Shown here piece after piece: positions 1-10,387 of a stretch of DNA of 64,000 nt (the first letter of the stretch is position 1; every line of letters starts with the position of its first letter). The stretch is from Aeromicrobium endophyticum (GTDB lineage Bacteria; Actinomycetota; Actinomycetes; Propionibacteriales; Nocardioidaceae), in contig NZ_QUBR01000002.1 of assembly GCF_003586285.1 (NCBI RefSeq), positions 1,302,001 through 1,366,000 of the forward strand, in the 5' to 3' direction. The position numbers were made by a program, and so were the translations under genes. The notes beneath the pieces are model-generated. The model was not told where the DNA came from. It ran no database searches and worked only from the letters and a program-made list of their open reading frames with translations.

Positions 1-416
1 GACGAGCGGTAGACCTTCTGCGCCCATGCGATCGCGGCGACCACGTTGACGCGGAAGATCTTGTCGGCGGCCTCCAGGTCGATGTCGATCGTGCGTCCGT
101 ACGCAGGATTGATGCCCGTGTTGTTGACGAGGAAGTCGATCGGCCCGAACGCGTCGGTCGTCGCGGCGATCACCTCGTCCTGGTGGGCGCCGTCGTCGGC
201 GGCCCCGGCGACGAACATCGCGTGCTCGGGCCCGCCCAGCGACTCGACCCCCTCGGCGAGCGCATCGGCCTTGCGGGCCGTGATGCACACGCGTCCGCCG
301 TCGGCCACGATGCGCTCGGCGATCGCCAGTCCGATGCCGCGGCTCGCGCCCGTCACGACGGCGACCTTGCCGGTGAAGCGGCCGGTGTCCTCGGCCGGCA
401 GCATGGCGGCGGTCAT
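1..416 (-). CDS. SDR-family oxidoreductase, 3' part outside window
   Basis: This is an NAD(P)-dependent short-chain dehydrogenase; the 138 visible codons are the N-terminal half. A Rossmann motif TGASRGIG lies near residue 22 and a VNNTG motif (normally NNAG) near residue 100. The catalytic Tyr-x-x-x-Lys lies beyond the window edge. The start ATG overlaps the thiolase stop by one base (TGATG), so translation is probably coupled. As the third gene after an acyl-CoA dehydrogenase and a thiolase, it may act on a hydroxyacyl-CoA or 3-ketoacyl intermediate of the same route. That substrate class is inferred; the family is clear. Confidence 0.85.
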   Translation of the reverse strand, partial: MTAAMLPAEDTGRFTGKVAVVTGASRGIGLAIAERIVADGGRVCITARKADALAEGVESLGGPEHAMFVAGAADDGAHQDEVIAATTDAFGPIDFLVNNTGINPAYGRTIDIDLEAADKIFRVNVVAAIAWAQKVYRS

Positions 417-1633
417 CAGGAGAGCCGCTCGAGGACCATGGCCATGCCCATGCCGCCACCGACGCACATCGACTCGACGCCGAACTGCTTGTCGTGGTGC
501 TGCAGGGAGTTGATCAGGGTGCTGGTGATGCGCGCACCGGTCATGCCGAACGGGTGACCGACGGCGATCGCGCCACCGTTGACGTTCAGCTTGTCGAGCG
601 GGATGCCCAGCACCTTGGCCGAGCCCCACGCCTGGACGGCGAAGGCCTCGTTGATCTCGAACAGGTCGATGTCGTCCAGGCCCATGCCGGCGTTGCGCAG
701 CGCGGCGGGGATCGCCTCGACCGGGCCGAGGCCCATGATCTCGGGCGACAGGCCCGTCACCGCGGTCGACACGATGCGGGCCAGCGGCGTCAGGCCCAGC
801 TCCTTGGCCTTGGTGTCGCTCATGATCACCACGGACGCGGCGCCGTCGTTGAGCGGGCACGCGTTGCCGGCCGTGACCGTGCCGTCGGGGCGGAAGACCG
901 GCTTGAGGCCGCTGATGCCCTCCAGCGTCGTGCCGGCGCGCGGACCGTCGTCGGCGCTGACCACCGTGCCGTCGGGCAGGGTCACCGGCGTGATGTCCTT
1001 GGCCCAGAAGCCGTCGGCGATGCCCTGCTCGGTCAGGTTCTGGCTGCGGACCGCGAACTCGTCCTGCTCCAGGCGGCTCATGCCCAGGTGCTGCGCGACG
1101 TTCTCGGCGGTCTGGCCCATCGCGATGTACTGGTCGGGCAGGTGGCCCGCCTCGCGCGGATCGGTCCAGGTGTCGGCTCCGCCCTCGGCGCGCTGGGCGG
1201 TACGCGCCACGGCGTCGGCGAACAACGGGTTCTCCGAGCCGGGCACGTCGGCGAAGCCGTTGCCGAAACGGCTGACGGTCTCGACGCCGGCCGAGATGTA
1301 GACGTCGCCCTCGCCGGCCTTGATCGCGTGGAAGGCCATGCGCGTGGTCTGCAGCGACGACGAGCAGTAGCGGTTGACCGTCACGCCCGGGAGGTGGTCC
1401 ATGCCGGCCAGCACCGCCACGACACGAGCCAGGTTGTGGCCCGACTCCCCCGCCGGCTGACCCACGCCGAGGTGCAGGTCGGTGATGTCGCGCGGGTCGA
1501 GTCCGGGCACCTTGGCCAGCGCGGCCTGGAGCATCTGCACCGACAGGTCGTCAGGACGCATGTCCTTGAGCGAACCCTTGCCGGCGCGGCCGATCGGAGA
1601 ACGGGCGGTGGAGACGATGACTGCTTCGGGCAT
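416..1633 (-). CDS. acetyl-CoA C-acyltransferase (thiolase)
   Basis: A 405-residue thiolase, the usual length, which cleaves a 3-ketoacyl-CoA with CoA or condenses two acyl-CoAs. The nucleophilic Cys90 is in NRYCSSSLQT, His360 in GHPFGMTGA and the second catalytic Cys390 in CVGGGMGMAMVLE; NEAFAVQ is also present. The start ATG is preceded by AAAGG. It sits 45 bases after the acyl-CoA dehydrogenase and overlaps the following SDR gene, so the three genes are one operon. Direction (degradation) is inferred from the dehydrogenase and the TetR regulator. The exact chain length or substrate cannot be read from the sequence. Confidence 0.93.
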   Translation of the reverse strand: MPEAVIVSTARSPIGRAGKGSLKDMRPDDLSVQMLQAALAKVPGLDPRDITDLHLGVGQPAGESGHNLARVVAVLAGMDHLPGVTVNRYCSSSLQTTRMAFHAIKAGEGDVYISAGVETVSRFGNGFADVPGSENPLFADAVARTAQRAEGGADTWTDPREAGHLPDQYIAMGQTAENVAQHLGMSRLEQDEFAVRSQNLTEQGIADGFWAKDITPVTLPDGTVVSADDGPRAGTTLEGISGLKPVFRPDGTVTAGNACPLNDGAASVVIMSDTKAKELGLTPLARIVSTAVTGLSPEIMGLGPVEAIPAALRNAGMGLDDIDLFEINEAFAVQAWGSAKVLGIPLDKLNVNGGAIAVGHPFGMTGARITSTLINSLQHHDKQFGVESMCVGGGMGMAMVLERLS

Positions 1634-1678
1634 GATCGTGCCTTTCGGATGGGGTCGTGACGATGTCGTGGGGGCGGC

Positions 1679-2824
1679 TCAGAAGCCGAGGTCGCGGCCG
1701 ATGAGCTCTTTCATGATCTCGTTGGATCCGGCCCAGATCTTGCTCACGCGGGCGTCGCGCCAGGCGCGCGCGACGCGGTACTCGTTCATGAAGCCGTAGC
1801 CTCCGTGCACCTGCACGCAGTGGTCGAGCACGTCGTTCTGGATCTCCGACGACCACCACTTGGCCTTCGCCGCGTCGGTCGCCGTCGCCTGGCCCTGGGT
1901 GTGGGCCAGGACGGCCTGGTCGACGTACGCCTCGGCGACCTCGATCTTGGTGACCAGCTCGGCCAGCAGGAACTTGTTGTGCTGCAGGCTGCCGATCGAC
2001 TGGCCGAACGCCTGGCGGTCGTGGGCGTACTGGATCGTCTCGGCCAGGATCTGCTTGGCGTGGGCGACGTTCGAGACCGCGCACGAGAGCCGCTCCTGCG
2101 GCAGACGCTCCATCATGTAGATGAAGCCGCGGTCGACCTCGCCGATGACGCGGTCGTCGCCGACGCGCACGTCCTCGAAGAACAGCTCGGACGTGTCGGC
2201 CTCGGCCTGGCCGACCTTGTCGAGCTTGCGCCCGCGGCTGAAGCCTGGATCGGTCGCCTCGAGGGCGAACAGCGTGATGCCCTTCGCGCCCTTCTCGGGC
2301 GAGGTGCGCACGGCCGTCAGCACCAGGTCGGCGGAGAAGCCGTTGGTGATGAAGGTCTTCGATCCGTTGACGACCCAGGCGTCGCCGTCGCGGACCGCGG
2401 TGGTCTTGAGGGCCGCCAGGTCGGAACCGCCGCCGGGCTCGGTCATGCCGATCGCCGTGACGATCTCGCCCGTGGCGCACCCGGGGAGCCAGCGCTGCTT
2501 CTGCTCGTCGGTGCCGAGGTCGATGATGTACGGCACCGCGATGTCGGAGTGGATCGCCGCGCACGAGGCCAGGGCGGCGTTGAGCTTGCTCAGCTCTTCG
2601 GCCCAGACCGCGTTGAAGCGGAAGTCACCGGCCTCGGAACCGCCGAAGGCCTCGGGGATCTCGAGGCCCAGGAAGCCCTCGTCGCCGGCGGCGCGCCAGA
2701 ACTCGCGCGGCAGGGCCTTCTGCTCGAGGTAGGTCTCGAGGTTCGGCGTGACGTGCTTGGCCAGGAAGGCCGCGCACGAGTCGCGGAACGCGTCGTGGTC
2801 GTCGTCGAAGATCATCCGCTTCAT
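1679..2824 (-). CDS. acyl-CoA dehydrogenase
   Basis: A 381-residue FAD-dependent acyl-CoA dehydrogenase that introduces the 2,3 double bond in acyl-CoA. The family motifs AIGMTEPGGGSDLA and QVHGGYGFMNEY are present, and the C-terminus ends at IMKELIGRDLGF as usual. The chosen start (MKRMIFDDDH) has GAGGTGG six bases upstream; the longer frame would add residues unlike the family. It is the first gene of the dehydrogenase-thiolase-SDR operon and is divergent from a TetR gene whose palindromic operator lies between them. Repression by that TetR is likely. Confidence 0.93.
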   Translation of the reverse strand: MKRMIFDDDHDAFRDSCAAFLAKHVTPNLETYLEQKALPREFWRAAGDEGFLGLEIPEAFGGSEAGDFRFNAVWAEELSKLNAALASCAAIHSDIAVPYIIDLGTDEQKQRWLPGCATGEIVTAIGMTEPGGGSDLAALKTTAVRDGDAWVVNGSKTFITNGFSADLVLTAVRTSPEKGAKGITLFALEATDPGFSRGRKLDKVGQAEADTSELFFEDVRVGDDRVIGEVDRGFIYMMERLPQERLSCAVSNVAHAKQILAETIQYAHDRQAFGQSIGSLQHNKFLLAELVTKIEVAEAYVDQAVLAHTQGQATATDAAKAKWWSSEIQNDVLDHCVQVHGGYGFMNEYRVARAWRDARVSKIWAGSNEIMKELIGRDLGF

Positions 2825-2868
2825 GCCATGCCACCTCGTGCTCGAACATCCGCCAGCCGTCTCACGCA

Positions 2869-2884
2869 CTAAGCGCTTGCTTAG
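2869..2884. promoter_or_regulatory. TetR operator palindrome
   Basis: CTAAGCGCTTGCTTAG: two 6-bp arms (CTAAGC/GCTTAG) around GCTT, in the 103-bp divergent spacer between the acyl-CoA dehydrogenase and the TetR gene. TetR regulators of acyl-CoA degradation commonly bind such sites. The site is placed to control both directions. Confidence 0.65.
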
Positions 2885-2927
2885 CATGCAAGCAGTCCGT
2901 CATGCTGTCAACCGACGAAGGAGTGAC

Positions 2928-3503
2928 ATGACGACGATCACGGCTCGCGAACGGCTGATCAACGCCGCCGTCGAGGCATTCGCCGAGAAGGGCTTCGCCG
3001 CGACGACGACGCGCGACATCGCGTCCCGCGCCGGCATGAGCCCCGCGGCCGTCTACGTCCACCACGACTCGAAGGAGAGCCTGCTCTACACGGTCAGCCT
3101 GCAGGGGCACCGCGCCGCCCTCGACGTCATCAACCGAGCCGCCCTGACCCACGACGAGCCGGTCGCGCGCATCCGCACGATGGTCTACGAGTTCAGCCTC
3201 TGGCACGCCGTCCACAGCCGCGTGGGCCGCATCGTCCAGTGGGAGTACCACGCCCTCACCCCCGAGCACCGGGCCGAGGTCGGCGCGATCCGCCGCAGCA
3301 TCGAGCGGACGATGCAGGACGCCCTGACCGACGGGGTCGGTCAGGGCGTCCTGGACGTCACGGATGTGCCGGGCACGGCGTTCTCGCTGCTGTCGCTCGG
3401 TGTCGACCTGGTGCGATGGTTCGAGCCAGGCGGGTCGCGCTCGGGCGACGAGCTCGCCAGCCTGCACGCCGATCTGGCGGTGCGCATGGTCGTCGCCCGC
3501 TGA
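2928..3503 (+). CDS. TetR-family regulator of the acyl-CoA operon
   Basis: A 191-residue TetR repressor. The N-terminal helix-turn-helix (residues about 5-50) includes TTRDIASRAGMSPAAVYVHH, and the C-terminal part is a helical ligand domain. GAAGGAG sits five bases before the ATG. It is transcribed away from the acyl-CoA dehydrogenase operon with the palindrome between them, so local control of that operon, probably relieved by an acyl-CoA, is inferred. The ligand is unknown. Confidence 0.88.
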   Translation: MTTITARERLINAAVEAFAEKGFAATTTRDIASRAGMSPAAVYVHHDSKESLLYTVSLQGHRAALDVINRAALTHDEPVARIRTMVYEFSLWHAVHSRVGRIVQWEYHALTPEHRAEVGAIRRSIERTMQDALTDGVGQGVLDVTDVPGTAFSLLSLGVDLVRWFEPGGSRSGDELASLHADLAVRMVVAR

Positions 3504-3566
3504 CGCGAGCGGCACAAGGGCGTCCGGCCTCGGGGGGGGTGACCGGACGCCCGTGAACCGCTCGCG
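3504..3566. terminator. nested bidirectional hairpin
   Basis: Between the convergent TetR and YceI genes are outer arms CGCGAGCGG (3504-3512) and CCGCTCGCG (3558-3566), and inner arms GGGCGTCCGG (3518-3527) and CCGGACGCCC (3543-3552). The loop holds a run of eight G. There is no T-tract, so it is a likely but unproven two-way terminator. Confidence 0.6.
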
Positions 3567-3587
3567 CCGGCGAGCGGACGCGGTGGA

Positions 3588-4133
3588 TCAGGCCTGGAGC
3601 ACGGCCTCGGCGACGATGTTGATCGTGATCTTGTCGCCGATCATGAGCTTGTCGGCGCCGTCGACGGGGATGTTGAAGTCGATGCCGAACTCCTTGCGGC
3701 TGATGGTCGTCGAGGCCTCGAGGCCGACGCGCGTGCCGCCCCACGGGTCGCCGCCCTCGCCGAGGAACTCGGTCGCGAGGTCGACCGACTTGGTGACGCC
3801 CTTGATCGTCAGGTCGCCGGTGACGACGAACTCGCCCTCGCCCTTCTCGACGATGCTCGTCGAGACGAACGTCATCTTGGGGTTCTCCTCGGCATTGAAG
3901 AAGTCGCCGGAGCGCAGGTGCGCGTCACGGTCGGCCGTGCCGGTGTTGACCGAGGCCAGGTCGATCGAGACGTTGACCGACGAGGCGGTGACGTCGTCGG
4001 CACTGGTGATGGTGCCCTCGAACGTCTCGAACTTGCCGCGGACCTTGCTGACGAGGTGGCGGACCGTGAAACCGATCTCGGTGTGGCTGGGGTCGAGGGC
4101 CCAGGTGCCCGTGGTGACTGCGGTGCTGCTCAT
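3588..4133 (-). CDS. YceI-family protein
   Basis: A 181-residue YceI lipocalin-like beta-barrel protein; the family binds isoprenoid-type lipids. Typical signatures are WALDPSHTEIGFTVRHLVSK at the N-terminus, a central DLASVNTGTADRDAHLRS and FGIDFNIPV near the end. No signal peptide is visible, so it is probably cytoplasmic, unlike E. coli YceI. The start was set at MSSTAV because AAGGAG precedes it by five bases. It is divergent from a MarR regulator, and operator-like words lie between them. The same word occurs in the pirin promoter at 24.4 kb, suggesting co-regulation. Confidence 0.9.
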   Translation of the reverse strand: MSSTAVTTGTWALDPSHTEIGFTVRHLVSKVRGKFETFEGTITSADDVTASSVNVSIDLASVNTGTADRDAHLRSGDFFNAEENPKMTFVSTSIVEKGEGEFVVTGDLTIKGVTKSVDLATEFLGEGGDPWGGTRVGLEASTTISRKEFGIDFNIPVDGADKLMIGDKITINIVAEAVLQA

Positions 4134-4155
4134 GACTGCTCCTTGGAAGGCTATA

Positions 4156-4169
4156 GTTGATATTTCAAC
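4156..4169. promoter_or_regulatory. MarR operator candidate 1
   Basis: GTTGATATTTCAAC is an inverted repeat (GTTGA/TCAAC, 4-base centre) 22 bases upstream of the yceI start. It matches the 14-mer of the pirin promoter (24389-24402) at 10 of 14 positions. Confidence 0.5.
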
Positions 4170-4189
4170 AAGCAGGAATCTAGCATGCC

Positions 4190-4203
4190 GTTCAAGATTC
4201 AAC
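4190..4203. promoter_or_regulatory. MarR operator candidate 2
   Basis: GTTCAAGATTCAAC differs from the pirin promoter word GTTCAATATTCAAC at one base. It lies just upstream of the MarR gene's putative -10 box, where a -35 would be, so autoregulation is likely. Confidence 0.55.
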
Positions 4204-4219
4204 CAGCCCCGACTCGACG

Positions 4220-4225
4220 TAGGAT
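4220..4225 (+). promoter_or_regulatory. -10 box of leaderless MarR mRNA
   Basis: TAGGAT ends seven bases before the ATG at 4233. A transcript starting from it would begin at or next to the start codon. AGGA inside the box could instead act as a weak ribosome site. Confidence 0.5.
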
Positions 4226-4232
4226 GGATCAC

Positions 4233-4706
4233 ATGGAGAAAGCGACCGACACCCCATGGCTCGACGCCGAGCAGCAGCGCATCTGGCGGGTCTTCCTCGG
4301 GGGCACCACGGTGCTGATGGACCGTCTCGATCGTGATCTCCGCACGCAGCACGGCATCTCGATGCCCGAGTACGAGATCCTCGTCCGGCTCTCAGAGGCG
4401 CCGGGGCGAGCGATTCGCATGGCCGAGCTCGCCGATGCCGTCTCGCACTCGCGCAGCCGCGTCACCCACACCATCGCCCGGCTCGAGCGCGAGGGCATCG
4501 TCATGCGGGGCCAGTGCTCCGACGACGGCCGCGGCGTCTCCGCCGTGCTGACCGACCACGGGTTCAGCGTGCTCGAGTCGGCCGCCCACACCCACGTCAC
4601 GGGCGTCCACGACTACCTGATCGCCAACGCCGACGCCGACGAGCTGCAGGCCCTCGGCCACATCATGACCCGCGTCATGCAGACCCTCCACGGCAAGAAC
4701 TTCTGA
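4233..4706 (+). CDS. MarR-family regulator
   Basis: A 157-residue MarR winged-helix repressor. The helix-turn-helix is around MAELADAVSHSRSRVTHTIA, followed by the wing (CSDDGRGVSAVLTDHG). The start MEKATD was chosen over the ATG nine bases upstream (MDH) because of the TAGGAT box seven bases before it. It is divergent from yceI. Control of yceI, itself and, through the shared operator word, the pirin gene 20 kb away is inferred. MarR repressors often respond to phenolic or redox signals; nothing here identifies the ligand. Confidence 0.87.
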   Translation: MEKATDTPWLDAEQQRIWRVFLGGTTVLMDRLDRDLRTQHGISMPEYEILVRLSEAPGRAIRMAELADAVSHSRSRVTHTIARLEREGIVMRGQCSDDGRGVSAVLTDHGFSVLESAAHTHVTGVHDYLIANADADELQALGHIMTRVMQTLHGKNF

Positions 4707-4786
4707 GGTTCCGGCCTCCAGATCCCATCGGCACGAGCGCTGGGCCCCTGGCGCCGTGGGGCGGGCCCACGGCGATGCGCACGCCC

Positions 4787-5269
4787 TCACAGCCGAGCGC
4801 GGAGGCAGACGAGCTCGTCACGCTCCTCCCACGAGTCGACGACCTCGAAGCCGATCCTGCGGTACACGGCGATCGCATCCGCGCGCCACGACCACACCGA
4901 CAGGCCGAGAGAGCGGTGACCGCGATCGGACGCGAGACGCATCGCCCCCGCCATCAAGGCCGTTCCGGCGCCGCTGCCGCGCGACCCGGGGTCGACCCAG
5001 AGGCGCTTGACCTGCGGCTCGGACGCCGACTCGTCGAGCGCGACACACCCGACCGGGTCGCCGGCGAGGATGGCCAGCAGCAGATCGTCGCCGAAGATCG
5101 CCCAGGGCTCGTCGACCTCGGCACGGTATCGACCGGGGAGCTCGGCCCACGAGCCGACGGACAGACCCTTCTCTGCCTCGGTCTGCAGGTGGTACGCCCC
5201 GAGCAGGGACGCCACCTGCGACGCCGGGACACCAAGCCGCTCGGCCCAGCGGACGACGTCGACCGCCAC
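4787..5269 (-). CDS. GNAT N-acetyltransferase
   Basis: A 160-residue Gcn5-related acetyltransferase. The acetyl-CoA loop is in VDPGSRGSGAGTALM (about residues 92-106) and the C-terminal strand-helix is DAIAVYRRIGFEVVDSWEE. The start is GTG five bases after the ettA stop with no good ribosome site, so translational coupling to ettA is likely. The acceptor substrate cannot be deduced. Confidence 0.85.
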   Translation of the reverse strand: MAVDVVRWAERLGVPASQVASLLGAYHLQTEAEKGLSVGSWAELPGRYRAEVDEPWAIFGDDLLLAILAGDPVGCVALDESASEPQVKRLWVDPGSRGSGAGTALMAGAMRLASDRGHRSLGLSVWSWRADAIAVYRRIGFEVVDSWEERDELVCLRARL

Positions 5270-5274
5270 CAGGC

Positions 5275-6957
<1,683 letters not shown>

Positions 6958-6964
6958 GCCGACA

Positions 6965-6970
6965 AGACTA
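6965..6970 (-). promoter_or_regulatory. -10 box of leaderless ettA mRNA
   Basis: On the minus strand TAGTCT is followed by seven bases and then the ettA ATG at 6957. No Shine-Dalgarno sequence is present in the spacer. Confidence 0.5.
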
Positions 6971-7028
6971 TCGAGCAGACCGCACCGACCCCACGGCGGT
7001 CAGCGTGCGAGAGGCCGGCAGGCCGCCG

Positions 7029-8678
7029 TCAGGCGAGCGCGGCGGCGATGCCGGAGCGATAGGTCTCGTAGCGCCCGAGCTCGCGCTCGACCGGACCGAC
7101 GACCCGGTCGGCGGCGATCGTCGCGATGGTGCTGCGCAGCGCCTCGTCGGTGGTGCGGGCCTTGCGGCGGGCTCCGGCACCGGCGGCCAGGCCCGACACG
7201 GCGGCCAGCACGAGGCCGCCGAGCAGCGCGCCGACCACGACCACGGCGGCGAGCGGGACGGGACCCACGGAGCCGAGGTCGGGCAGGCCGAACGACGCTG
7301 CGGCGTCGATGCCCTGCGCCACCAGCCACAGCAGACCCGCGACCGCGGCCACGACGGCCAGCAGCTGGACGGCGTGGACGAGCCTCCACCACGGCGCCGG
7401 ACGCGCGATGTCGCTGCTCGTGGCGCGGATGGCGGTGTCGAGCTCGTCGACGACGTCGGCGTCCTGGGGGCTCGCCGCGTCGCGCACGGCATCGCGCCAC
7501 GGGCGCTCGAGGCCCTCGGAGGCACGCTCGGCCACCTCGCGCACCGCGAGCTCGGCCCGGGCACGCTGCACCCGCCCTGCCTCGGGGGCGGTCGACCTGG
7601 CCATCGCGGTCAGCGACACGTCGGTGTCGAGCTCGAGCTCGTCGAGCGGATCGGCGCCGAGACGCCCCACCCACCGTGCGATCGGCCAGCTCGTGTGGTG
7701 CGCGGCGCGCCGGCGCGTGGACGCCTCGACGGCCTCGACCAGCTGCGGCACGCCGGCACAGTCGACCAGTGCCTCGTCGAGCGAGCGTCGGGCCTCGTCG
7801 GTGACACCGGCTGCCTTGCGCGAGCCACCCACCTGCTCGATGACACCCGCCGCAGCGGCGATGTCGGACGCCAGACGGGCCTTGGCCGACGACTTGGCGC
7901 GGATGCGGGCGGCCAGCTCGCGCTTGAGCTCGTCGACGCCGTCGCCGCGCGTGGCCGACACCCCGATGACGGGGACGTCGGGAAGTCCCTCGTCGGCCAG
8001 GATGCGGCGGACGTCGGTGAGCGCGCGGGTGCGCTGCTCGAACGGGATGCGGTCGATCTGGTTGAGCACCACCAGCGTCACGTCGCTGTAGGCGGCCATG
8101 GGCCGGATGTAGCGGTCGTGGATCGCGGCGTCGGCGTACTTCTGGGGGTCGAGCACCCACACCAGCAGGTCGGCGTGCGTGACGAGCCGGTCCATCTCGA
8201 CGTGGTGCGACACCTCGGTGGAGTCGTGGTCGGGCAGGTCGAGAAGCACCAGGCCGTCGAGCTTGGTGTCCTCGGACGACTGGTCGAGCATGCTCATGCG
8301 GGAGACCTGGTGACGCGCCGGGATGCCCATCCACTCGAGCAGGCCCTGCGCGCCGTCAGGACCCCACGCGCAGGCCAGCGCCCACGACGTGGTGGGACGG
8401 CGGACGCCGACGCCGGCGAGCTCGAGGTCGGTGAGGGCGTTGAACAGCGACGACTTGCCCGACCCGGTCGCCCCGGCCAGCGCGACGATCGTGTGCTCGC
8501 CCGACAGGGTGAGACGTTCGGTGGCGCGCTCGGTGAGCATCTCGGCCGGGGCCAGGATCTCGGCGTCGATGCGACCCTGGGCCGCCGCGACTGCGCTGGT
8601 CAGGCCGTCGAGACGGTGGGCCACGTCGTTGCGGTCGCCGCCGTAGACGGCGTCGGTGACCGGCGCGGAGGTCGTCAT
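7029..8678 (-). CDS. dynamin-like GTPase, second of pair (DynB/YfjP-like)
   Basis: A 549-residue GTPase. G1 is GATGSGKSS (residues 69-77), G3 DLPDHDSTE and G4 NQID. Two hydrophobic segments near residues 435-505 (LLAVVAAVAGLLWLVAQG and LAAVVVVGALLGGLVLAA) make it membrane bound. The start overlaps the preceding GTPase gene by four bases (ATGA), so the proteins are made together. In Streptomyces, adjacent membrane-anchored dynamin-like proteins DynA and DynB stabilise FtsZ in sporulation septa. Homology to that pair is my inference from architecture and pairing. Another possibility is a stress-related membrane-remodelling GTPase. Confidence 0.8.
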   Translation of the reverse strand: MTTSAPVTDAVYGGDRNDVAHRLDGLTSAVAAAQGRIDAEILAPAEMLTERATERLTLSGEHTIVALAGATGSGKSSLFNALTDLELAGVGVRRPTTSWALACAWGPDGAQGLLEWMGIPARHQVSRMSMLDQSSEDTKLDGLVLLDLPDHDSTEVSHHVEMDRLVTHADLLVWVLDPQKYADAAIHDRYIRPMAAYSDVTLVVLNQIDRIPFEQRTRALTDVRRILADEGLPDVPVIGVSATRGDGVDELKRELAARIRAKSSAKARLASDIAAAAGVIEQVGGSRKAAGVTDEARRSLDEALVDCAGVPQLVEAVEASTRRRAAHHTSWPIARWVGRLGADPLDELELDTDVSLTAMARSTAPEAGRVQRARAELAVREVAERASEGLERPWRDAVRDAASPQDADVVDELDTAIRATSSDIARPAPWWRLVHAVQLLAVVAAVAGLLWLVAQGIDAAASFGLPDLGSVGPVPLAAVVVVGALLGGLVLAAVSGLAAGAGARRKARTTDEALRSTIATIAADRVVGPVERELGRYETYRSGIAAALA

Positions 8679-10387
8679 GACGTCACCTCTCCGTTCAGGA
8701 AGTCGGCGTGGCGGGAGTACTCGGCCTTGCGGGCGGCCTCGCGCAGCGCCGTCTGGTGGGCCCTGAGACTAGCGGGTGCCTCGAGCAGCTGGTGGAATCG
8801 CGCGACCTCGGTCTCGAGCAGCGACGCCGCCCGGGTCACGAGGTCGTCGTGGGCGCGGGCGACCAGAGCGTCGACCTCCGCCGCTCCGAAGATCGCGTCG
8901 AGCAGCTTGCGGCCGATGGCCGCCGCGCCGGCCTCGTCGGACGCGGTCGCCCGCGACAACATCGTGACCATGAGCGCGACGGCGATGCCGTTGACCCCGA
9001 ACGCGAGGAACTTGGCGGTCATGCGCTTGTCGGCGCCCTCGACGCGGACGAGCTCGATGACGCCCTGGCGCCAGTCGTGCACGGCCCGCTCGGCGCGGAT
9101 GCGGAAGTCGGAGGAGGCGCGGTCGAGCCCCGCCGCGCCGTCGACCAGCCCGCGCCCGGCAGGCGACGTGCCCCACGTGCGCGCGACCGTCTCGGCCGTC
9201 GCCTCGGCGTGCTCGACCAGCAGCACGCGGACGCTCGTCTCGATCGCGTCGACGATCTCGGTGGAGCGGGTGCGCTTGCCGGTCAGGCCGCCGACGAAGC
9301 GGTCGCGGATGCGGCTGACCTTCTCCTCGACCGAGCTGAGCAGCTCGCCGGTGCCGACGAACTCCTGCCAGGTGGCCAGCACGTCGCCGCGCAGCAAGGT
9401 GCCGTCGGCGGTCTGCCGGGTGATGCTGTCGAGCGCCTCGCGATAGGCGTCGTCGGCCGTGCCGAACAGCGTCTCGGCGAGCTCGACCTGGGCGTCCATG
9501 GCGTCGGCGACGTCGTGCGCGCGCAGCACGAGGTGGCGCACGGCTCCGTCGAGGGTGCGGTGCACGACCATCTGCCGGGCCACCGGGTCGGCGGCCAGCT
9601 CGTGCAGCCAGCCGACCATGGGGGCGACGGACTCGGGCGGCAGCAGGCCGTCGGTGTCGAGACCCGACTCGGGCACCGTGAACAACGGCGAGTCGGACAG
9701 GCCGCGCGACGTCATCATGCGGGCCAGGTGGCCCCGCACCTCGATGAGCGCCTCGTCGCTGGTGCGATCGAGGACGACGGCGACGGACGTGCTGCGCTCG
9801 GCGGCCTGGCGCAGGTAGTCCCACGGCACCTGGTCGGCGTAGCGGGCGGCCGAGGTGACGAACAGCCACAGATCGGCCGCGGCCAGCAGCTGCGCCGCCA
9901 GCTCGCGGTTGCCCTTGTCGATGGAGTCGACGTCGGGGGCGTCGAGGATCGCCAGCCCCTGGGGGATGCGCGTGGTCGAGGCGAGCCGCAGCGCGTAGGT
10001 GCCGTTGCCGGTCTCGGACGTGCGCGGCAGGTCGGGCAGGATGCGGTCGGGCTGGAACCACTCGGCGTCGTCGGGGTGGTGCACCAGCACCGGCGAGCGG
10101 GTGGTGGGGCGCAGCACACCGGACTCGGTGACCCGCTCCCCCACGATCGAGTTGACCAGCGTCGACTTGCCCGCACCCGTCGAGCCTCCGACGACGGCGA
10201 GCAGCGGCGCGTCGAGCTGCACCAGCCGCGGCAGGATGTAGTCGGACAGCTGGTCGACGACGTCGGACTTGATCGAGCGCGCGCGGCCCGCACCCTCGGC
10301 GTCGAGCACGAGCGGGACGTCGCGGACGCTGAGCAGCAGCGAGCTCATGGCCGCCAGGAGCTCGGCCGAAGCGTGGTCGCCGGGCAC
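8675..10387 (-). CDS. dynamin-like GTPase, first of pair (DynA-like)
   Basis: A 570-residue GTPase. G1 is GGSTGAGKSTLVNS (about residues 67-80) and a G3-like DAPDVDS is present; the G4 position reads DRTSD instead of NKxD. A short hydrophobic helix (FLAFGVNGIAVALMVTML) lies in the last quarter, followed by charged coiled helices. GTG is the start, with GAGAGGAG seven bases upstream. It is the first gene of a two-gene operon with the second GTPase (ATGA overlap). Two different GTPases made 1:1 suggest a hetero-oligomer working at the membrane; the biological role is not readable from sequence. Confidence 0.8.
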   Translation of the reverse strand: MPGDHASAELLAAMSSLLLSVRDVPLVLDAEGAGRARSIKSDVVDQLSDYILPRLVQLDAPLLAVVGGSTGAGKSTLVNSIVGERVTESGVLRPTTRSPVLVHHPDDAEWFQPDRILPDLPRTSETGNGTYALRLASTTRIPQGLAILDAPDVDSIDKGNRELAAQLLAAADLWLFVTSAARYADQVPWDYLRQAAERSTSVAVVLDRTSDEALIEVRGHLARMMTSRGLSDSPLFTVPESGLDTDGLLPPESVAPMVGWLHELAADPVARQMVVHRTLDGAVRHLVLRAHDVADAMDAQVELAETLFGTADDAYREALDSITRQTADGTLLRGDVLATWQEFVGTGELLSSVEEKVSRIRDRFVGGLTGKRTRSTEIVDAIETSVRVLLVEHAEATAETVARTWGTSPAGRGLVDGAAGLDRASSDFRIRAERAVHDWRQGVIELVRVEGADKRMTAKFLAFGVNGIAVALMVTMLSRATASDEAGAAAIGRKLLDAIFGAAEVDALVARAHDDLVTRAASLLETEVARFHQLLEAPASLRAHQTALREAARKAEYSRHADFLNGEVTS

